Positions 18,037 to 25,822 of a DNA stretch of 48,884 nucleotides are shown one piece after another. Within the stretch, counting starts at the first letter, position 1. Every line of letters starts with the position of its first letter. The notes under the pieces are model-generated. The model saw only the letters and a program-made list of their open reading frames with translations. It was not told the DNA's origin and did not search any database. The position numbers were made by a program, and so were the translations under genes. Source of the DNA: Flavobacteriaceae bacterium (GTDB lineage Bacteria; Bacteroidota; Bacteroidia; Flavobacteriales; Flavobacteriaceae); the NCBI GenBank assembly GCA_017852075.1, contig JAFMLQ010000013.1, positions 1 through 48,884 of the forward strand. Reading direction: 5' to 3'.

Positions 18037-18064
18037 CGAACCTTTAGGAAACAATATTTTCTAG

Positions 18065-18139
18065 GGGCGCTTAGCTCAGTTGGTTCAGAGCACCTCGTTT
18101 ACACCGAGGGGGTCGGGGGTTCGAATCCCTCAGCGCCCA
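18065..18139 (+). tRNA. tRNA-Val (anticodon UAC)
   Basis: A complete 75-base cloverleaf is visible. The acceptor stem is GGGCGCT/AGCGCCC, the D stem GCTC/GAGC, and the anticodon stem CCTCG/CGAGG with loop TTTACAC, giving anticodon TAC at 18100-18102. The T arm has loop TTCGAAT and the discriminator is A at 18139. The CCA end is not encoded. It has its own promoter and terminator and is therefore a single-gene transcript. Confidence 0.97.
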
Positions 18140-18144
18140 CTTCC

Positions 18145-18178
18145 AAAAAAGAGATGTAGTATATACATCTCTTTTTTT
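18145..18178 (+). terminator. Terminator after tRNA-Val
   Basis: GAGATGTA (18151-18158) pairs with TACATCTC (18164-18171), with six A before and seven T after. It lies six bases downstream of the tRNA and should end its transcript. Confidence 0.9.
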
Positions 18179-18327
18179 AGTATATCTATTTACTTATTGT
18201 GAAATTGTGAACCTTTGATAAGTTTCCTTTTTAAGAATAAAACTAATTTTTTATATTGAAAATTGGAAGCCTAATCCTTTTTAAAACTAAAGCAATGAAT
18301 TTTAAAAACAGCTTTAGCATATCCTAT

Positions 18328-18374
18328 TTTAGAAAGTGTATATACCCTTCTAAAGCGAATCGCTCTTAGAAAGG
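18328..18374 (+). promoter_or_regulatory. Mutually exclusive hairpins, attenuator-like
   Basis: Three related segments occur in a row: TTTAGAA (18328-18334), TTCTAAA (18348-18354) and TTAGAA (18366-18371). The middle one can pair with the first (13-base loop) or with the third. The second pairing is extended by AGCG-AAT-CGCT (18354-18364), with a one-base bulge at 18365 and two outer C-G pairs after a mismatch, making a stem of about 12 pairs. Only one pairing can form at a time. TTTT follows at 18375. This is the geometry of an attenuator, but no leader peptide or ligand is evident. Confidence 0.3.
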
Positions 18375-18452
18375 TTTTAACATTTTATTATCATTTGGTC
18401 ATGTAACTTTTTAAAAAAAAGCGGTCTTTATTATAGATTGGTTTATTGTTAG

Positions 18453-18532
18453 CCTGCTCGCTTATTCATTCGTTCTGATAATTATTTGATTTTGTTTACA
18501 ATTGAGTTCTTTAAAGTGAGCAGGTTTTTTTT
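18453..18532 (+). ncRNA. Candidate small RNA or large-loop terminator
   Basis: CCTGCTCGCTT (18453-18463) pairs with AAGTGAGCAGG (18514-18524), 11 pairs with a single G-U, and is directly followed by eight T (18525-18532). The loop of 50 bases is too long for a normal terminator. A TAACTTTT box at 18404-18411 could start a transcript of about 115 bases ending here. I do not recognise an RNA family; a plain terminator remains possible. Confidence 0.35.
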
Positions 18533-18598
18533 ACTAAAGTCTTTAACTTTCCTTTTTCTAGTTCAACTATTAATCTTTAAATTGGATAAAAATTTAGC

Positions 18599-19027
18599 AT
18601 GCCAAGAGTTGGAATCACAGATCGACTTTCCTTTGTAATTATTGTCATTTTTTATTTGACGACCCTAATCATAGGTTATTTTTTTATCGATGGCACGTCA
18701 TCTTCCAAGGAAAAAAACAATAATAGAAAAATGTTAGTCCATCTTGTATTAATCCAATTTAAGGACGAAACAACTCCGGAAGATTTTCAAAAAATCACAG
18801 ATGGGGCATATGGGTTACAGGCTATTCCTGGTGTAGAAGCATTAAATTTTGGCGAAAATGTTTCTCCAGAGGGATTAACACAAGGATTTACTCACAGTTT
18901 GACCATGAAGTTTGCCAGTTCGTTAGATCGAGACAGCATATACCTTCCCCATCCTATTCATCAAAAGTTTGTAGAACTATTTGTTCCAAATACAAAATCT
19001 GTTCTGGTTTACGACTATTGGGAATAA
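18599..19027 (+). CDS. Dabb (stress-responsive alpha/beta barrel) domain protein with N-terminal membrane segment
   Basis: From residue 45 the protein is a Dabb domain (MLVHLVLIQFKDETT onward), a small ferredoxin-like dimeric fold of mostly unknown function. The first 44 residues add a hydrophobic segment (about 11-30) that would anchor the domain in the inner membrane. Dabb proteins often start at the position of the internal ATG (18731), so the anchored form depends on the ATG at 18599 being used. The gene ends one base before the stop of the gene on the other strand. Confidence 0.75.
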   Translation: MPRVGITDRLSFVIIVIFYLTTLIIGYFFIDGTSSSKEKNNNRKMLVHLVLIQFKDETTPEDFQKITDGAYGLQAIPGVEALNFGENVSPEGLTQGFTHSLTMKFASSLDRDSIYLPHPIHQKFVELFVPNTKSVLVYDYWE

Positions 19028-19804
19028 CTAGCCTCCGATGAGTTTTTGAATTTTCTCTTGTTCTTCTTTAGCAAGTTCTGCATCAACTAGAATTCGTCCA
19101 CTGTGTTCATCCATGATGATTTTATTTCGCGATGCAATTTCTAGTTGGATCTGAGGAGGAATTGAAAAATAAGAGCCTCCAGAAGCTCCTCGTTCTACAG
19201 GAACAATGGCCAGTCCATTTTTTACACTTCCACGAATACGATTGTAGGAAGTAATCAATCGTTCTTCAATAGCTTTTTCGAATTCTTTGGACTTTTTTTG
19301 AAGCAAATCTTCTTCTTTATGCGTTTCTTTTAAAATGGCATCCAACTCTCCTTTTTTAGAATTCAAATGTTTGGACCGTTCTTCTATTTTTTCATTTAAA
19401 GCGGTTAAACGTTCTTGTTTTTGTTCGATTTGCTCTTTAAACTCTTTTATTTTCTTTTCAGCCAATTGAGATTCTAGATCTTGGAATTCTTGTTCTTTTA
19501 CGATCGAGCTATACTCTCTGTTGTTGCGAACGTTTTTTAGTTTTTCTTCGTACTTTTTTAGAAGTTCCTTTGCGTTTTCAATGATCTGTTTTTGATCTGA
19601 TATCCCTTTTTCACTTTCTTGGATCTCCTCATTTATTTTCTCAGAACGGCTGCTTAGCCCTGCAATTTCGTTTTCTAAGTCCTCTACTTCTAGGGGAAGT
19701 TCTCCTCTTAAACTTATGATTTCGTCGATTCTAGAATCAATGAGTTGAAGATCATAAAGTGCTCTAAGTTTATTTTCGACAGTTACTTCAGTTTTTTTGG
19801 CCAT
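19028..19804 (-). CDS. Coiled-coil protein of the C4 zinc-ribbon family, zinc ligands lost
   Basis: The 258-residue protein has a long coiled coil (about residues 40-185) and the C-terminal domain of the COG1579-type zinc-ribbon family. At the places where relatives have CxxC pairs, this protein reads S208/S211 in GASGGS and D232/S235 in MDEHSG, and the whole protein has no cysteine. The surrounding residues (VPVERG, IPPQ, GRILVD) are well kept, so the fold is probably retained without zinc. Family function is unknown; a nucleic-acid or ribosome-linked role has been proposed for relatives. It is encoded two bases after the Nif3-like gene, a pairing common in bacteria. Confidence 0.88.
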   Translation of the reverse strand: MAKKTEVTVENKLRALYDLQLIDSRIDEIISLRGELPLEVEDLENEIAGLSSRSEKINEEIQESEKGISDQKQIIENAKELLKKYEEKLKNVRNNREYSSIVKEQEFQDLESQLAEKKIKEFKEQIEQKQERLTALNEKIEERSKHLNSKKGELDAILKETHKEEDLLQKKSKEFEKAIEERLITSYNRIRGSVKNGLAIVPVERGASGGSYFSIPPQIQLEIASRNKIIMDEHSGRILVDAELAKEEQEKIQKLIGG

Positions 19805-19806
19805 AG

Positions 19807-20901
19807 CTAAGAATAATTAACAGGATTTGTTTTGGTACGTGATAAAACGAATGCAAAATTAGGCAATTTTTTGGTAAGATAATCAAATATCAAATTTTTG
19901 ATAAATTGTTCGCTTTCGTAGTGTCCTACATCGATAAGTACAAGTTGTGCTTCTCCTTGATAAAATTGATGGTATTTTAAATCTGCAGTAATGAAGGCAT
20001 CGGCATTTTGACGTTTAGCCTCTTCTATGGCAAAGCTCCCTGAACCTCCTAAAACCGCTACTTTTTTTATGGGTTTTCTCAGATCGGGACTGTAGCGTAC
20101 AAATTCTGTATTCAATTGTTTTTTTACAAAACTTAAAAAAGCATTCAGATTCATTTCTTTTTCTAAAAAGCCGATACGACCCATACCAATCTCAGAGTAG
20201 GAATTGATCAAATGATACATTTCATATGCCACAGTTTCATAGGGATGGGAAACGTGAAGTGCTTTTTGAATCTGATGGAGTAAATGAGATTCAAAAACGA
20301 CATTGACCTGAACTTCTTCTACGGATACCTTTTCTAAACGTTTTCCGAAATGAGGGGTGCTTATTTCGTTGCCTTTAAAATTTCCTGTACCTTCTAATAA
20401 AAAGCTACACTCACTGTAGTTGTCTAAATTTCCAGCACCCGCAAGATGTAAGGCCTTTAATACTGTTTCTGTATGGTTTTTTGGAACGTAAGTCACCAGT
20501 TTTTTAAGGTTGTCTTTTTTGGGGATTAATACCTTAGTGTTGACCAGTCCTAAACGTTCACAAAGCACGTGGTTGACTCCCTGAGGATGATTGTCTAAGC
20601 GAGTGTGTAAAGCAATAATAGCAATATCATTTTGTATGACTTTTTGCACTACGCGCTCCACATAAGTAGCTCCTGTAATTTTTTTTAATCCTGAAAAAAT
20701 TATTGGATGAAAACTCAAGATTACATTACAATTCTCGGTTATAGCTTCTTCCACTACGGCTTCTGTACAGTCAAGGCTTATGATGACTCCAGTACAGACA
20801 CTTCTGTGGTTTCCAACCAGCAGTCCTACATTGTCAAAGTCTTCCGCATAAGCTTTTGGAGCCCATTGCTCTAGGGTTTCGAGGAGTTCCTGAATGATCA
20901 T
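19807..20901 (-). CDS. Nif3-like dinuclear metal centre protein with central insert
   Basis: The 364-residue protein belongs to the Nif3/YbgI/YqfO family. N-terminal signatures are EDFDNVGLLVG, LSFHPIIFSG (metal-binding His) and ALHTRLDNHPQGVN; the C-terminal metal site is ITADLKYHQF and DVGHYESE. Residues about 130-230 form the insert found in YqfO-type proteins, similar to PII/CutA folds. It is expected to form a hexameric toroid; the reaction is unsettled, with GTP cyclohydrolase-like and metal-storage roles suggested. It leads an operon with the zinc-ribbon-family gene and diverges from lpxK. Confidence 0.92.
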   Translation of the reverse strand: MIIQELLETLEQWAPKAYAEDFDNVGLLVGNHRSVCTGVIISLDCTEAVVEEAITENCNVILSFHPIIFSGLKKITGATYVERVVQKVIQNDIAIIALHTRLDNHPQGVNHVLCERLGLVNTKVLIPKKDNLKKLVTYVPKNHTETVLKALHLAGAGNLDNYSECSFLLEGTGNFKGNEISTPHFGKRLEKVSVEEVQVNVVFESHLLHQIQKALHVSHPYETVAYEMYHLINSYSEIGMGRIGFLEKEMNLNAFLSFVKKQLNTEFVRYSPDLRKPIKKVAVLGGSGSFAIEEAKRQNADAFITADLKYHQFYQGEAQLVLIDVGHYESEQFIKNLIFDYLTKKLPNFAFVLSRTKTNPVNYS

Positions 20902-20918
20902 AATCTAAAGAATAAAAA

Positions 20919-20926
20919 CAAATATA
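20919..20926 (-). promoter_or_regulatory. Likely -7 promoter box of the Nif3-like operon
   Basis: On the minus strand TATATTTG matches the Bacteroidota -7 consensus TAnnTTTG exactly and lies 17 bases before the start codon at 20901. I see no good TTG -33 box at the usual distance, so the call rests on this element alone. Confidence 0.4.
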
Positions 20927-20944
20927 ATATTTATCTTCATCGAC

Positions 20945-21955
20945 ATGAAACAGTGGTCTGTCTTGTTGTTCCCATTAGCATGGATTTATAATGTAATTAC
21001 TGCTCTAAGAAACCGCTTATTCGACTGGAAATGGATTTCCTCATACAAAATAAAACAGGCCAGTATCGGTATTGGAAACTTGAGTGTAGGGGGGACGGGT
21101 AAGTCGGTAGTTGTAGATTATCTAATCACACATTTTAAAAACCATTTTACTCCTGTTGTAGTAAGTAGAGGTTATAAAAGAAAATCCCGAGGGGTGGTTG
21201 TTGCTTCAGAAAAAAGTACTGTACAGAGCCTTGGAGACGAACCCTATCAATTTTTTTCAAAACATGGGGTAGCAGTTGTTGTTGCTGAAAAAAGAAAAGA
21301 TGCGTTGAACGCTTTAAGTCAAATCTATCCTCAGCCAAATTTGATCCTATTGGACGACGTATTGCAACATAGGTATGTGAAACCTAGGCTTACAATTTTA
21401 ACAACAACTTTTTCAAATCCTTATTATTCTGATCATTTGATTCCTTGGGGGTGGCTTAGAGAATCAAAATTGGGTGCAAAAAGAGCTCAAATTATTTTGG
21501 TGACCAAATGTCCTGATAATTTGAGTTTGGATGTGCAGCAACAAATGATTAAAAAATTAAATCCTTCCAAAGACCAAAGTGTTTTTTTTACCAAAATAGC
21601 ATATCAAAGTAAGGTCCTTAACCGTAAAAACGAAAAGGCAATCACTTCAATCACTTCTCCTTTTTTACTTGTCACGGGCGTGGCAAATCCTGAGCCTTTG
21701 GTTTCTTTTTTAAGAGAAGAAGGCAAAGTTTTCGAACATTACAATTACCCCAATCACCATGAGTTTAAAACTTTTGAAATAGAAGAGCTTCAAAATTTAA
21801 AACGCAATCAGATTATAATTACAACTGAAAAAGACTTTGGACGTTTGGAGGATTTTTTTAGTCCAGAGGAGCTTTTCTATCTTCCGATCGAAATGGAGTT
21901 TTTAGAAAAAAAGGAGGCAGAACGATTTAAATTTCTTGTAAAAAGTTTGATTTAA
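20945..21955 (+). CDS. lpxK: Tetraacyldisaccharide 4'-kinase
   Basis: The 336-residue enzyme phosphorylates the 4' position of the lipid A precursor at the inner membrane. The ATP-binding loop is GIGNLSVGGTGKS at residues 42-54, preceded by a hydrophobic N-terminal membrane-associated helix (about 4-20). Later segments VVVSRGYKRKS, GDEPYQF and ILLDDVLQHR are family signatures; the last usually reads DDGLQH. Its presence shows a Gram-negative envelope. It diverges from the Nif3-like gene and converges on lipA with five bases between the stops. Confidence 0.95.
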   Translation: MKQWSVLLFPLAWIYNVITALRNRLFDWKWISSYKIKQASIGIGNLSVGGTGKSVVVDYLITHFKNHFTPVVVSRGYKRKSRGVVVASEKSTVQSLGDEPYQFFSKHGVAVVVAEKRKDALNALSQIYPQPNLILLDDVLQHRYVKPRLTILTTTFSNPYYSDHLIPWGWLRESKLGAKRAQIILVTKCPDNLSLDVQQQMIKKLNPSKDQSVFFTKIAYQSKVLNRKNEKAITSITSPFLLVTGVANPEPLVSFLREEGKVFEHYNYPNHHEFKTFEIEELQNLKRNQIIITTEKDFGRLEDFFSPEELFYLPIEMEFLEKKEAERFKFLVKSLI

Positions 21956-21960
21956 TAAAA

Positions 21961-22836
21961 TTAAGCAATATGCTTATGTGCCTTGTAAGAAGAACGAACT
22001 AGGGGTCCGCTTTCTACATGAAGGAAACCTAATTCCAATGCATATTTTTCATACACTTTGAATTGTTCTGGGGTAATAAAAGAATGAACTGGAAGGTGTT
22101 TTTTACTGGGCTGAAGGTACTGTCCGATTGTGACTACATCCACTTTAGCCTCTCTAAGATTATTTAAGGTTTCCAATACTTCTTCTTCGCGTTCTCCCAA
22201 ACCTAGCATGATTCCTGATTTTGTTCGGTTGATGCCTTGCTCTTTGAGATAGCGCAATACCTCTAAACTGGTTTTGTATTTTGCTTGTACACGTACTTTC
22301 CGTGTCAAGCGACTTACCGTTTCCACATTATGAGAAACTACTTCTGGTCTCACTTCGATGATACGATCCAAATTACGATGGTTACCTTGAAAATCTGGGA
22401 TTAAGGTTTCCAGTGTAGTAGTGGGATTGATTCTGCGAATGGCATTGACCGTTTCTGCCCAAATGATGGAGCCCATATCTTTTAAATCATCACGATCTAC
22501 CGAGGTGATAACGGCGTGTTTAATTTTCATGATTTTAATGGAATTTGCTACTTTTTCAGGTTCAGCCCAATCTACGGCGGAGGGACGTCCTGTTTGGACA
22601 CCGCAAAAAGCACAGGAACGTGTGCAAATATTTCCTAAAATCATAAAAGTGGCAGTTCCCTCAGCCCAACATTCACCCATATTAGGACAGCTTCCTGAAG
22701 TACAAATAGTGTTGAGTTTGTAATTTTCTACCAGACCCCTAAGTTCAGTGTATTTTTTCCCAGTAGGCAATTTCACACGTATCCACTCGGGCTTTTTTTT
22801 ATGTGTAATTGTTTTTTCTTGTACCTCCATCTTCAT
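21961..22836 (-). CDS. lipA: Lipoyl synthase
   Basis: This radical SAM enzyme inserts two sulfurs into the octanoyl chain on lipoyl carrier proteins. With the ATG at 22836 the protein has 291 residues, with the auxiliary cluster ligands C45, C50 and C56 and the radical SAM cluster ligands C71, C75 and C78 (CX3CX2C in CTRSCAFC). A TTG at 22848 would add four residues and another ATG at 22830 would remove two; the ATG at 22836 is preferred. It lies 26 bases after the Nramp-like gene and may be the last gene of that transcript. Confidence 0.95.
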   Translation of the reverse strand: MKMEVQEKTITHKKKPEWIRVKLPTGKKYTELRGLVENYKLNTICTSGSCPNMGECWAEGTATFMILGNICTRSCAFCGVQTGRPSAVDWAEPEKVANSIKIMKIKHAVITSVDRDDLKDMGSIIWAETVNAIRRINPTTTLETLIPDFQGNHRNLDRIIEVRPEVVSHNVETVSRLTRKVRVQAKYKTSLEVLRYLKEQGINRTKSGIMLGLGEREEEVLETLNNLREAKVDVVTIGQYLQPSKKHLPVHSFITPEQFKVYEKYALELGFLHVESGPLVRSSYKAHKHIA

Positions 22837-22862
22837 TCTTTTGTGCAAAGATAATCGAATGC

Positions 22863-24074
22863 TTACAGACTCAAAAGATAAAATAGGGTAAACCCAGTTA
22901 AAACGATCAATCCTATTAAACTTAATATACGAAGTCCTTTCTTAGGCTGATGCTCTTTGGGCATTTGTTTGCTCATCACCAATCGGTAATTTAAGAAGGC
23001 ATATAAAGGAGCAGTAATAAAAGAGAGTACAGTAGCGATTTGAACTAATCGTCCCATTTCGGACAAGAGGAAAAGAAAAATACAGCCTGTTCCTAGTCCT
23101 AAGATGATCAACCAAGGTGTATAGTAAGACTTTTGTCTTTTGAAAAGTAGTTGCATGGTTTTGGACATCGCACGTGGAGAAGCATCCAAGGTAGTAATGG
23201 TGGTACTGAGCATTGTTGAAAAAGCAGCAACAGCAATAAGTAAATAAGCACCTTCTCCTAAATTTGAAGTGTAAAGTTGTATGAGTTGACTTGCGAAAGT
23301 GCCACCCTGATTGGAAAATTCAATTCCAGTACCAAACATAACCAGTGCCCCCAGACCAACGAAACAAATTGCCAAGATTGTAGTAGCAATATATCCTACA
23401 TTAAAATCAAACAGACTCTCGGCTATTGAAGATTTTTTGGATTGTGTTTTGTTTTTTTCAAGCGTCCAGATGGAGTGCCAAATAGAAATATCTAAGGGTG
23501 CAGGCATCCAGCCCAAAAAAGCGATTAAAAAAAGTAAACCACTTCCGGTTGGGAATACCTGTTGAAATGAAAGGGTAGTTTCATTTTTTAAAAATGCTAC
23601 ACTCACTGCCAAGACACTACTAATTGCGAGGGAGACCATAATTACTTTGATGAATTTATCCAACCAATGATACCTACCTAGCACAAGGATAATACTACAA
23701 AAGAGAGTGATAATAATACTCCAGCTGACAATATCGTCAGTTATTCCGAAGAGTTTAGAAGCCAAACCAGCAGTAACCACAGTAACTGCACTTTGGATGG
23801 TAAACATGGTTCCTAAATTAACAAAAAAATACGCCCACAAATATCCTTTTCCTAATTTGTGATAACCATCTAAAAGGCTTTCACCCGTAGCCTGGGCATA
23901 GCGAGGGCCGAACTGAAAAAACGGATATTTAAATAAATTGATAAGAAGAAGTGCCCAGATTAAACCCCATCCATAATCTGCTCCAGCTCGTGTAGATTGA
24001 ACCAAATGGGAAACCCCAATAGCTGCTCCTGCAAACAGTAATCCAGGCCCTAGTTTTGAAAGATTAATTCGCAT
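22863..24074 (-). CDS. Nramp-family transporter relative with altered metal site
   Basis: The 403-residue protein has about 11 membrane segments and aligns from its first helix with Nramp transporters (GPGLLFAG at residues 9-16, AGADYGW at 30-36). In Nramp proteins the first helix carries DPGN, whose Asp and Asn bind the metal. Here the same position reads G20-V21-S22-H23. In helix 6 the methionine is kept but MPH becomes MPAP (190-193). The natural substrate is therefore uncertain: a different divalent metal, or a non-metal cargo, is possible. It overlaps the sigma factor gene by 11 bases, which suggests coupled expression. Confidence 0.85.
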   Translation of the reverse strand: MRINLSKLGPGLLFAGAAIGVSHLVQSTRAGADYGWGLIWALLLINLFKYPFFQFGPRYAQATGESLLDGYHKLGKGYLWAYFFVNLGTMFTIQSAVTVVTAGLASKLFGITDDIVSWSIIITLFCSIILVLGRYHWLDKFIKVIMVSLAISSVLAVSVAFLKNETTLSFQQVFPTGSGLLFLIAFLGWMPAPLDISIWHSIWTLEKNKTQSKKSSIAESLFDFNVGYIATTILAICFVGLGALVMFGTGIEFSNQGGTFASQLIQLYTSNLGEGAYLLIAVAAFSTMLSTTITTLDASPRAMSKTMQLLFKRQKSYYTPWLIILGLGTGCIFLFLLSEMGRLVQIATVLSFITAPLYAFLNYRLVMSKQMPKEHQPKKGLRILSLIGLIVLTGFTLFYLLSL

Positions 24075-24624
24075 CTCGATCTAATAAGTTTGCTAACATT
24101 TTTTTTGCTCTAAAAAGTTTTACTCGGATTGTAGTTTGTGGTTCATCCAGTAGAGTTTCGATCTCTTTTAAAGTCAAATCTTCAAAATAACGCATTCTCA
24201 GAAGGGTTCGAAATTCCTTCTTCATAGACTTTATGTGGAATAAAATATTATCTAAGTTTTGATTAGCAATCATCAGTTCTTCTGGTGATGGGGCTTTACT
24301 GGACAGTTCCAAGTGCGAAGTAGCGTCAATATCTTTATGCTTTTCAATCTGCTGTTTTGATTTGCGAAAACGATCAATGTGATGATTTCGGGCTATAGTC
24401 ATCAGCCAAGATCCAAAAGAGAGTTGTTCATCAAAACCATCCAAACGATCAAAGGCTTTGGCAAAAGATTCTATGGCAAGTTCTTCCGCAATATTGGGAT
24501 TTGAAGTTCTTTGATACAAAAATGAATAAATGGAGTTCCAATAACGGTCAAAAAGGATATTGTATGCATTTTGATCTTGAGCCTTTGCCCTTATAATCAA
24601 ATTGAGTTCTTCTTGAGATTCCAT
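24064..24624 (-). CDS. ECF-type RNA polymerase sigma factor
   Basis: The protein is a two-domain sigma factor. Region 2 includes LFDRYWNSIYSFLYQR and the SFGSWLMTIARNHHIDRFRK segment; region 4 has a helix-turn-helix at LTLKEIETLLDEPQTTIRVK. The ATG at 24624 gives 186 residues; a TTG at 24639, overlapping the previous stop, would add five. No anti-sigma gene with a classical zinc-binding anti-sigma or FecR domain is next to it. Instead it sits between a small membrane protein and an Nramp relative, with overlaps on both sides if the TTG is used. Its control may lie in the small membrane protein. Confidence 0.92.
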   Translation of the reverse strand: MESQEELNLIIRAKAQDQNAYNILFDRYWNSIYSFLYQRTSNPNIAEELAIESFAKAFDRLDGFDEQLSFGSWLMTIARNHHIDRFRKSKQQIEKHKDIDATSHLELSSKAPSPEELMIANQNLDNILFHIKSMKKEFRTLLRMRYFEDLTLKEIETLLDEPQTTIRVKLFRAKKMLANLLDRDAN

Positions 24625-24635
24625 TCTGGGAAGGA

Positions 24636-24848
24636 TCAATTTTTAAAAGGTATCGGATTTTTACATTCCGCTTCTTCCGGCATTTTCCCACATAAACCAC
24701 AAGGCTGATTGTCTTTGTTTAAAAAGGGGCTTTGACTGGCACAGGTACCCGCAAACTCACCGTCTTTTTTTGCCCAGATTTTGATGGCAATACCCGCAAA
24801 AGCAAGCATAAGTAGTACAAAGGAAATTAAAAAAAGCTCCATGATCAT
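24636..24848 (-). CDS. Small membrane protein with C-terminal cysteines
   Basis: The 70-residue protein has one N-terminal membrane helix (about residues 5-25), then a short polar tail with four cysteines (in GTCAS, PCGLCGK and ECKN). The CxxC pair and spaced cysteines suggest metal or redox binding. Small proteins of this shape are common in Flavobacteriia and are usually labelled only as membrane or secreted proteins. ATG starts are possible at 24848 and 24842, TTG at 24851. It is the first gene of an operon with the sigma factor, the Nramp relative and perhaps lipA. Confidence 0.75.
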   Translation of the reverse strand: MIMELFLISFVLLMLAFAGIAIKIWAKKDGEFAGTCASQSPFLNKDNQPCGLCGKMPEEAECKNPIPFKN

Positions 24849-24851
24849 CAA

Positions 24852-25237
24852 ATTATTGTTTCAAAAATACTAAATCTTTATTGGAATCTTCTATTTCATA
24901 GCCTTTGTAAGAAAAAGACTACAAACCCAAATAAGTTAATATTACCTGTTACTACAAAAACCTTACCTAAGATTACTTTAAATAGCTACTTGATTGAATT
25001 ATAGAACAATCAAAACATAATTATTCTCACTTTTGAAGAGCAAACTTTTTGCCCCAAAACTAAATTTTAACCTACGAAATGTTCTTAACGCCCCAATCCC
25101 ATAAACAATCTGAATTAAATAGCCAAGGCCTGTTGTTAAAGCATAAAAATACATGCAATGGCATAAACAACATTCATTAAATAAATATAGTGTTATGGTT
25201 TGATTGAATTTTTGGAGAAAGGAGCTGCTTTATCGTA
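24852..25237. other. Intergenic region, no gene seen
   Basis: These 386 bases between the DUF456 gene and the sigma factor operon, both on the minus strand, show no supported reading frame and no strong hairpin. A promoter box for the operon is at the left end (24862-24869). The remainder is A/T-rich sequence without recognisable repeats. Confidence 0.55.
24862..24869 (-). promoter_or_regulatory. Likely -7 promoter box of the sigma factor operon
   Basis: The minus strand reads TATTTTTG, an exact TAnnTTTG match, 13 bases before the ATG at 24848. No TTG -33 element is found at the expected distance, which could mean that an alternative sigma factor, perhaps the one encoded here, is used. That last point is inference. 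Confidence 0.4.
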
Positions 25238-25738
25238 TTATAATAAGACCTCCCTGAATTTCCACAAGGTTTGGAAATAGGTAACGGCGAATGCCAAACC
25301 AATAATTAATTTCAAGAACACCCCAGTAAAAAAACCAATTAAAGCTCCTAAAGCTGCTTTAAAGGCTCCTTTTTTATTTTCAAAATTTAGGATTAGTTCA
25401 CCAAATAGAGCTCCAAAAAAAGGGCCCAAAAGAATACCAAAAGGACCTAAAAAAAGAATTCCAATTAGCAATCCTAAAGCACTACCGATAACACTACCTC
25501 TCCCTCCGCCAAATTTTTTGGCACCAATAACGGGGATGAAATTATCCAAGATGAAAATAGCAAGGGCAATACAAAAACTGATAATTAAAAATCTATTTTC
25601 AAGATGGATAGAAGGTGCAAAGTTCAAAATGAGTAAGCCCAACCAGGAAGTAATAGGCCCTGGGATAATAGGTAAAAAACTACCTGCAATACCCAAAACA
25701 ATAAAAAAACCTGCAATCCCTATTAGTAATAAGTCCAT
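25238..25738 (-). CDS. DUF456 membrane protein
   Basis: The 166-residue protein is very hydrophobic, with about four to five membrane segments rich in Gly and small residues (GSFLPIIPGPITSWLG near residue 20, GALFGELI near 110). This is the DUF456 family, of unknown function. The glycine-zipper-like spacing (GxxxG) is typical. It is a single gene divergent from the next lipoprotein gene. Confidence 0.88.
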   Translation of the reverse strand: MDLLLIGIAGFFIVLGIAGSFLPIIPGPITSWLGLLILNFAPSIHLENRFLIISFCIALAIFILDNFIPVIGAKKFGGGRGSVIGSALGLLIGILFLGPFGILLGPFFGALFGELILNFENKKGAFKAALGALIGFFTGVFLKLIIGLAFAVTYFQTLWKFREVLL

Positions 25739-25822
25739 GCGTAAAATTATTCATTTTCTTGTGTTATTACGACTTTAGGTAGCTTAAATAGATAAAAAAA
25801 GTGTACTTTTAGTAGGAATTTA

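Larger units (their letters stand above)
18179..18598. other. Long intergenic region with structured segments, no gene seen
   Basis: These 420 bases between the tRNA-Val terminator and the Dabb gene contain no convincing reading frame on either strand. They hold two structured elements described separately: competing hairpins at 18328-18374 and a long stem followed by eight T at 18453-18532. The rest is plain A/T-rich sequence. Confidence 0.6.
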
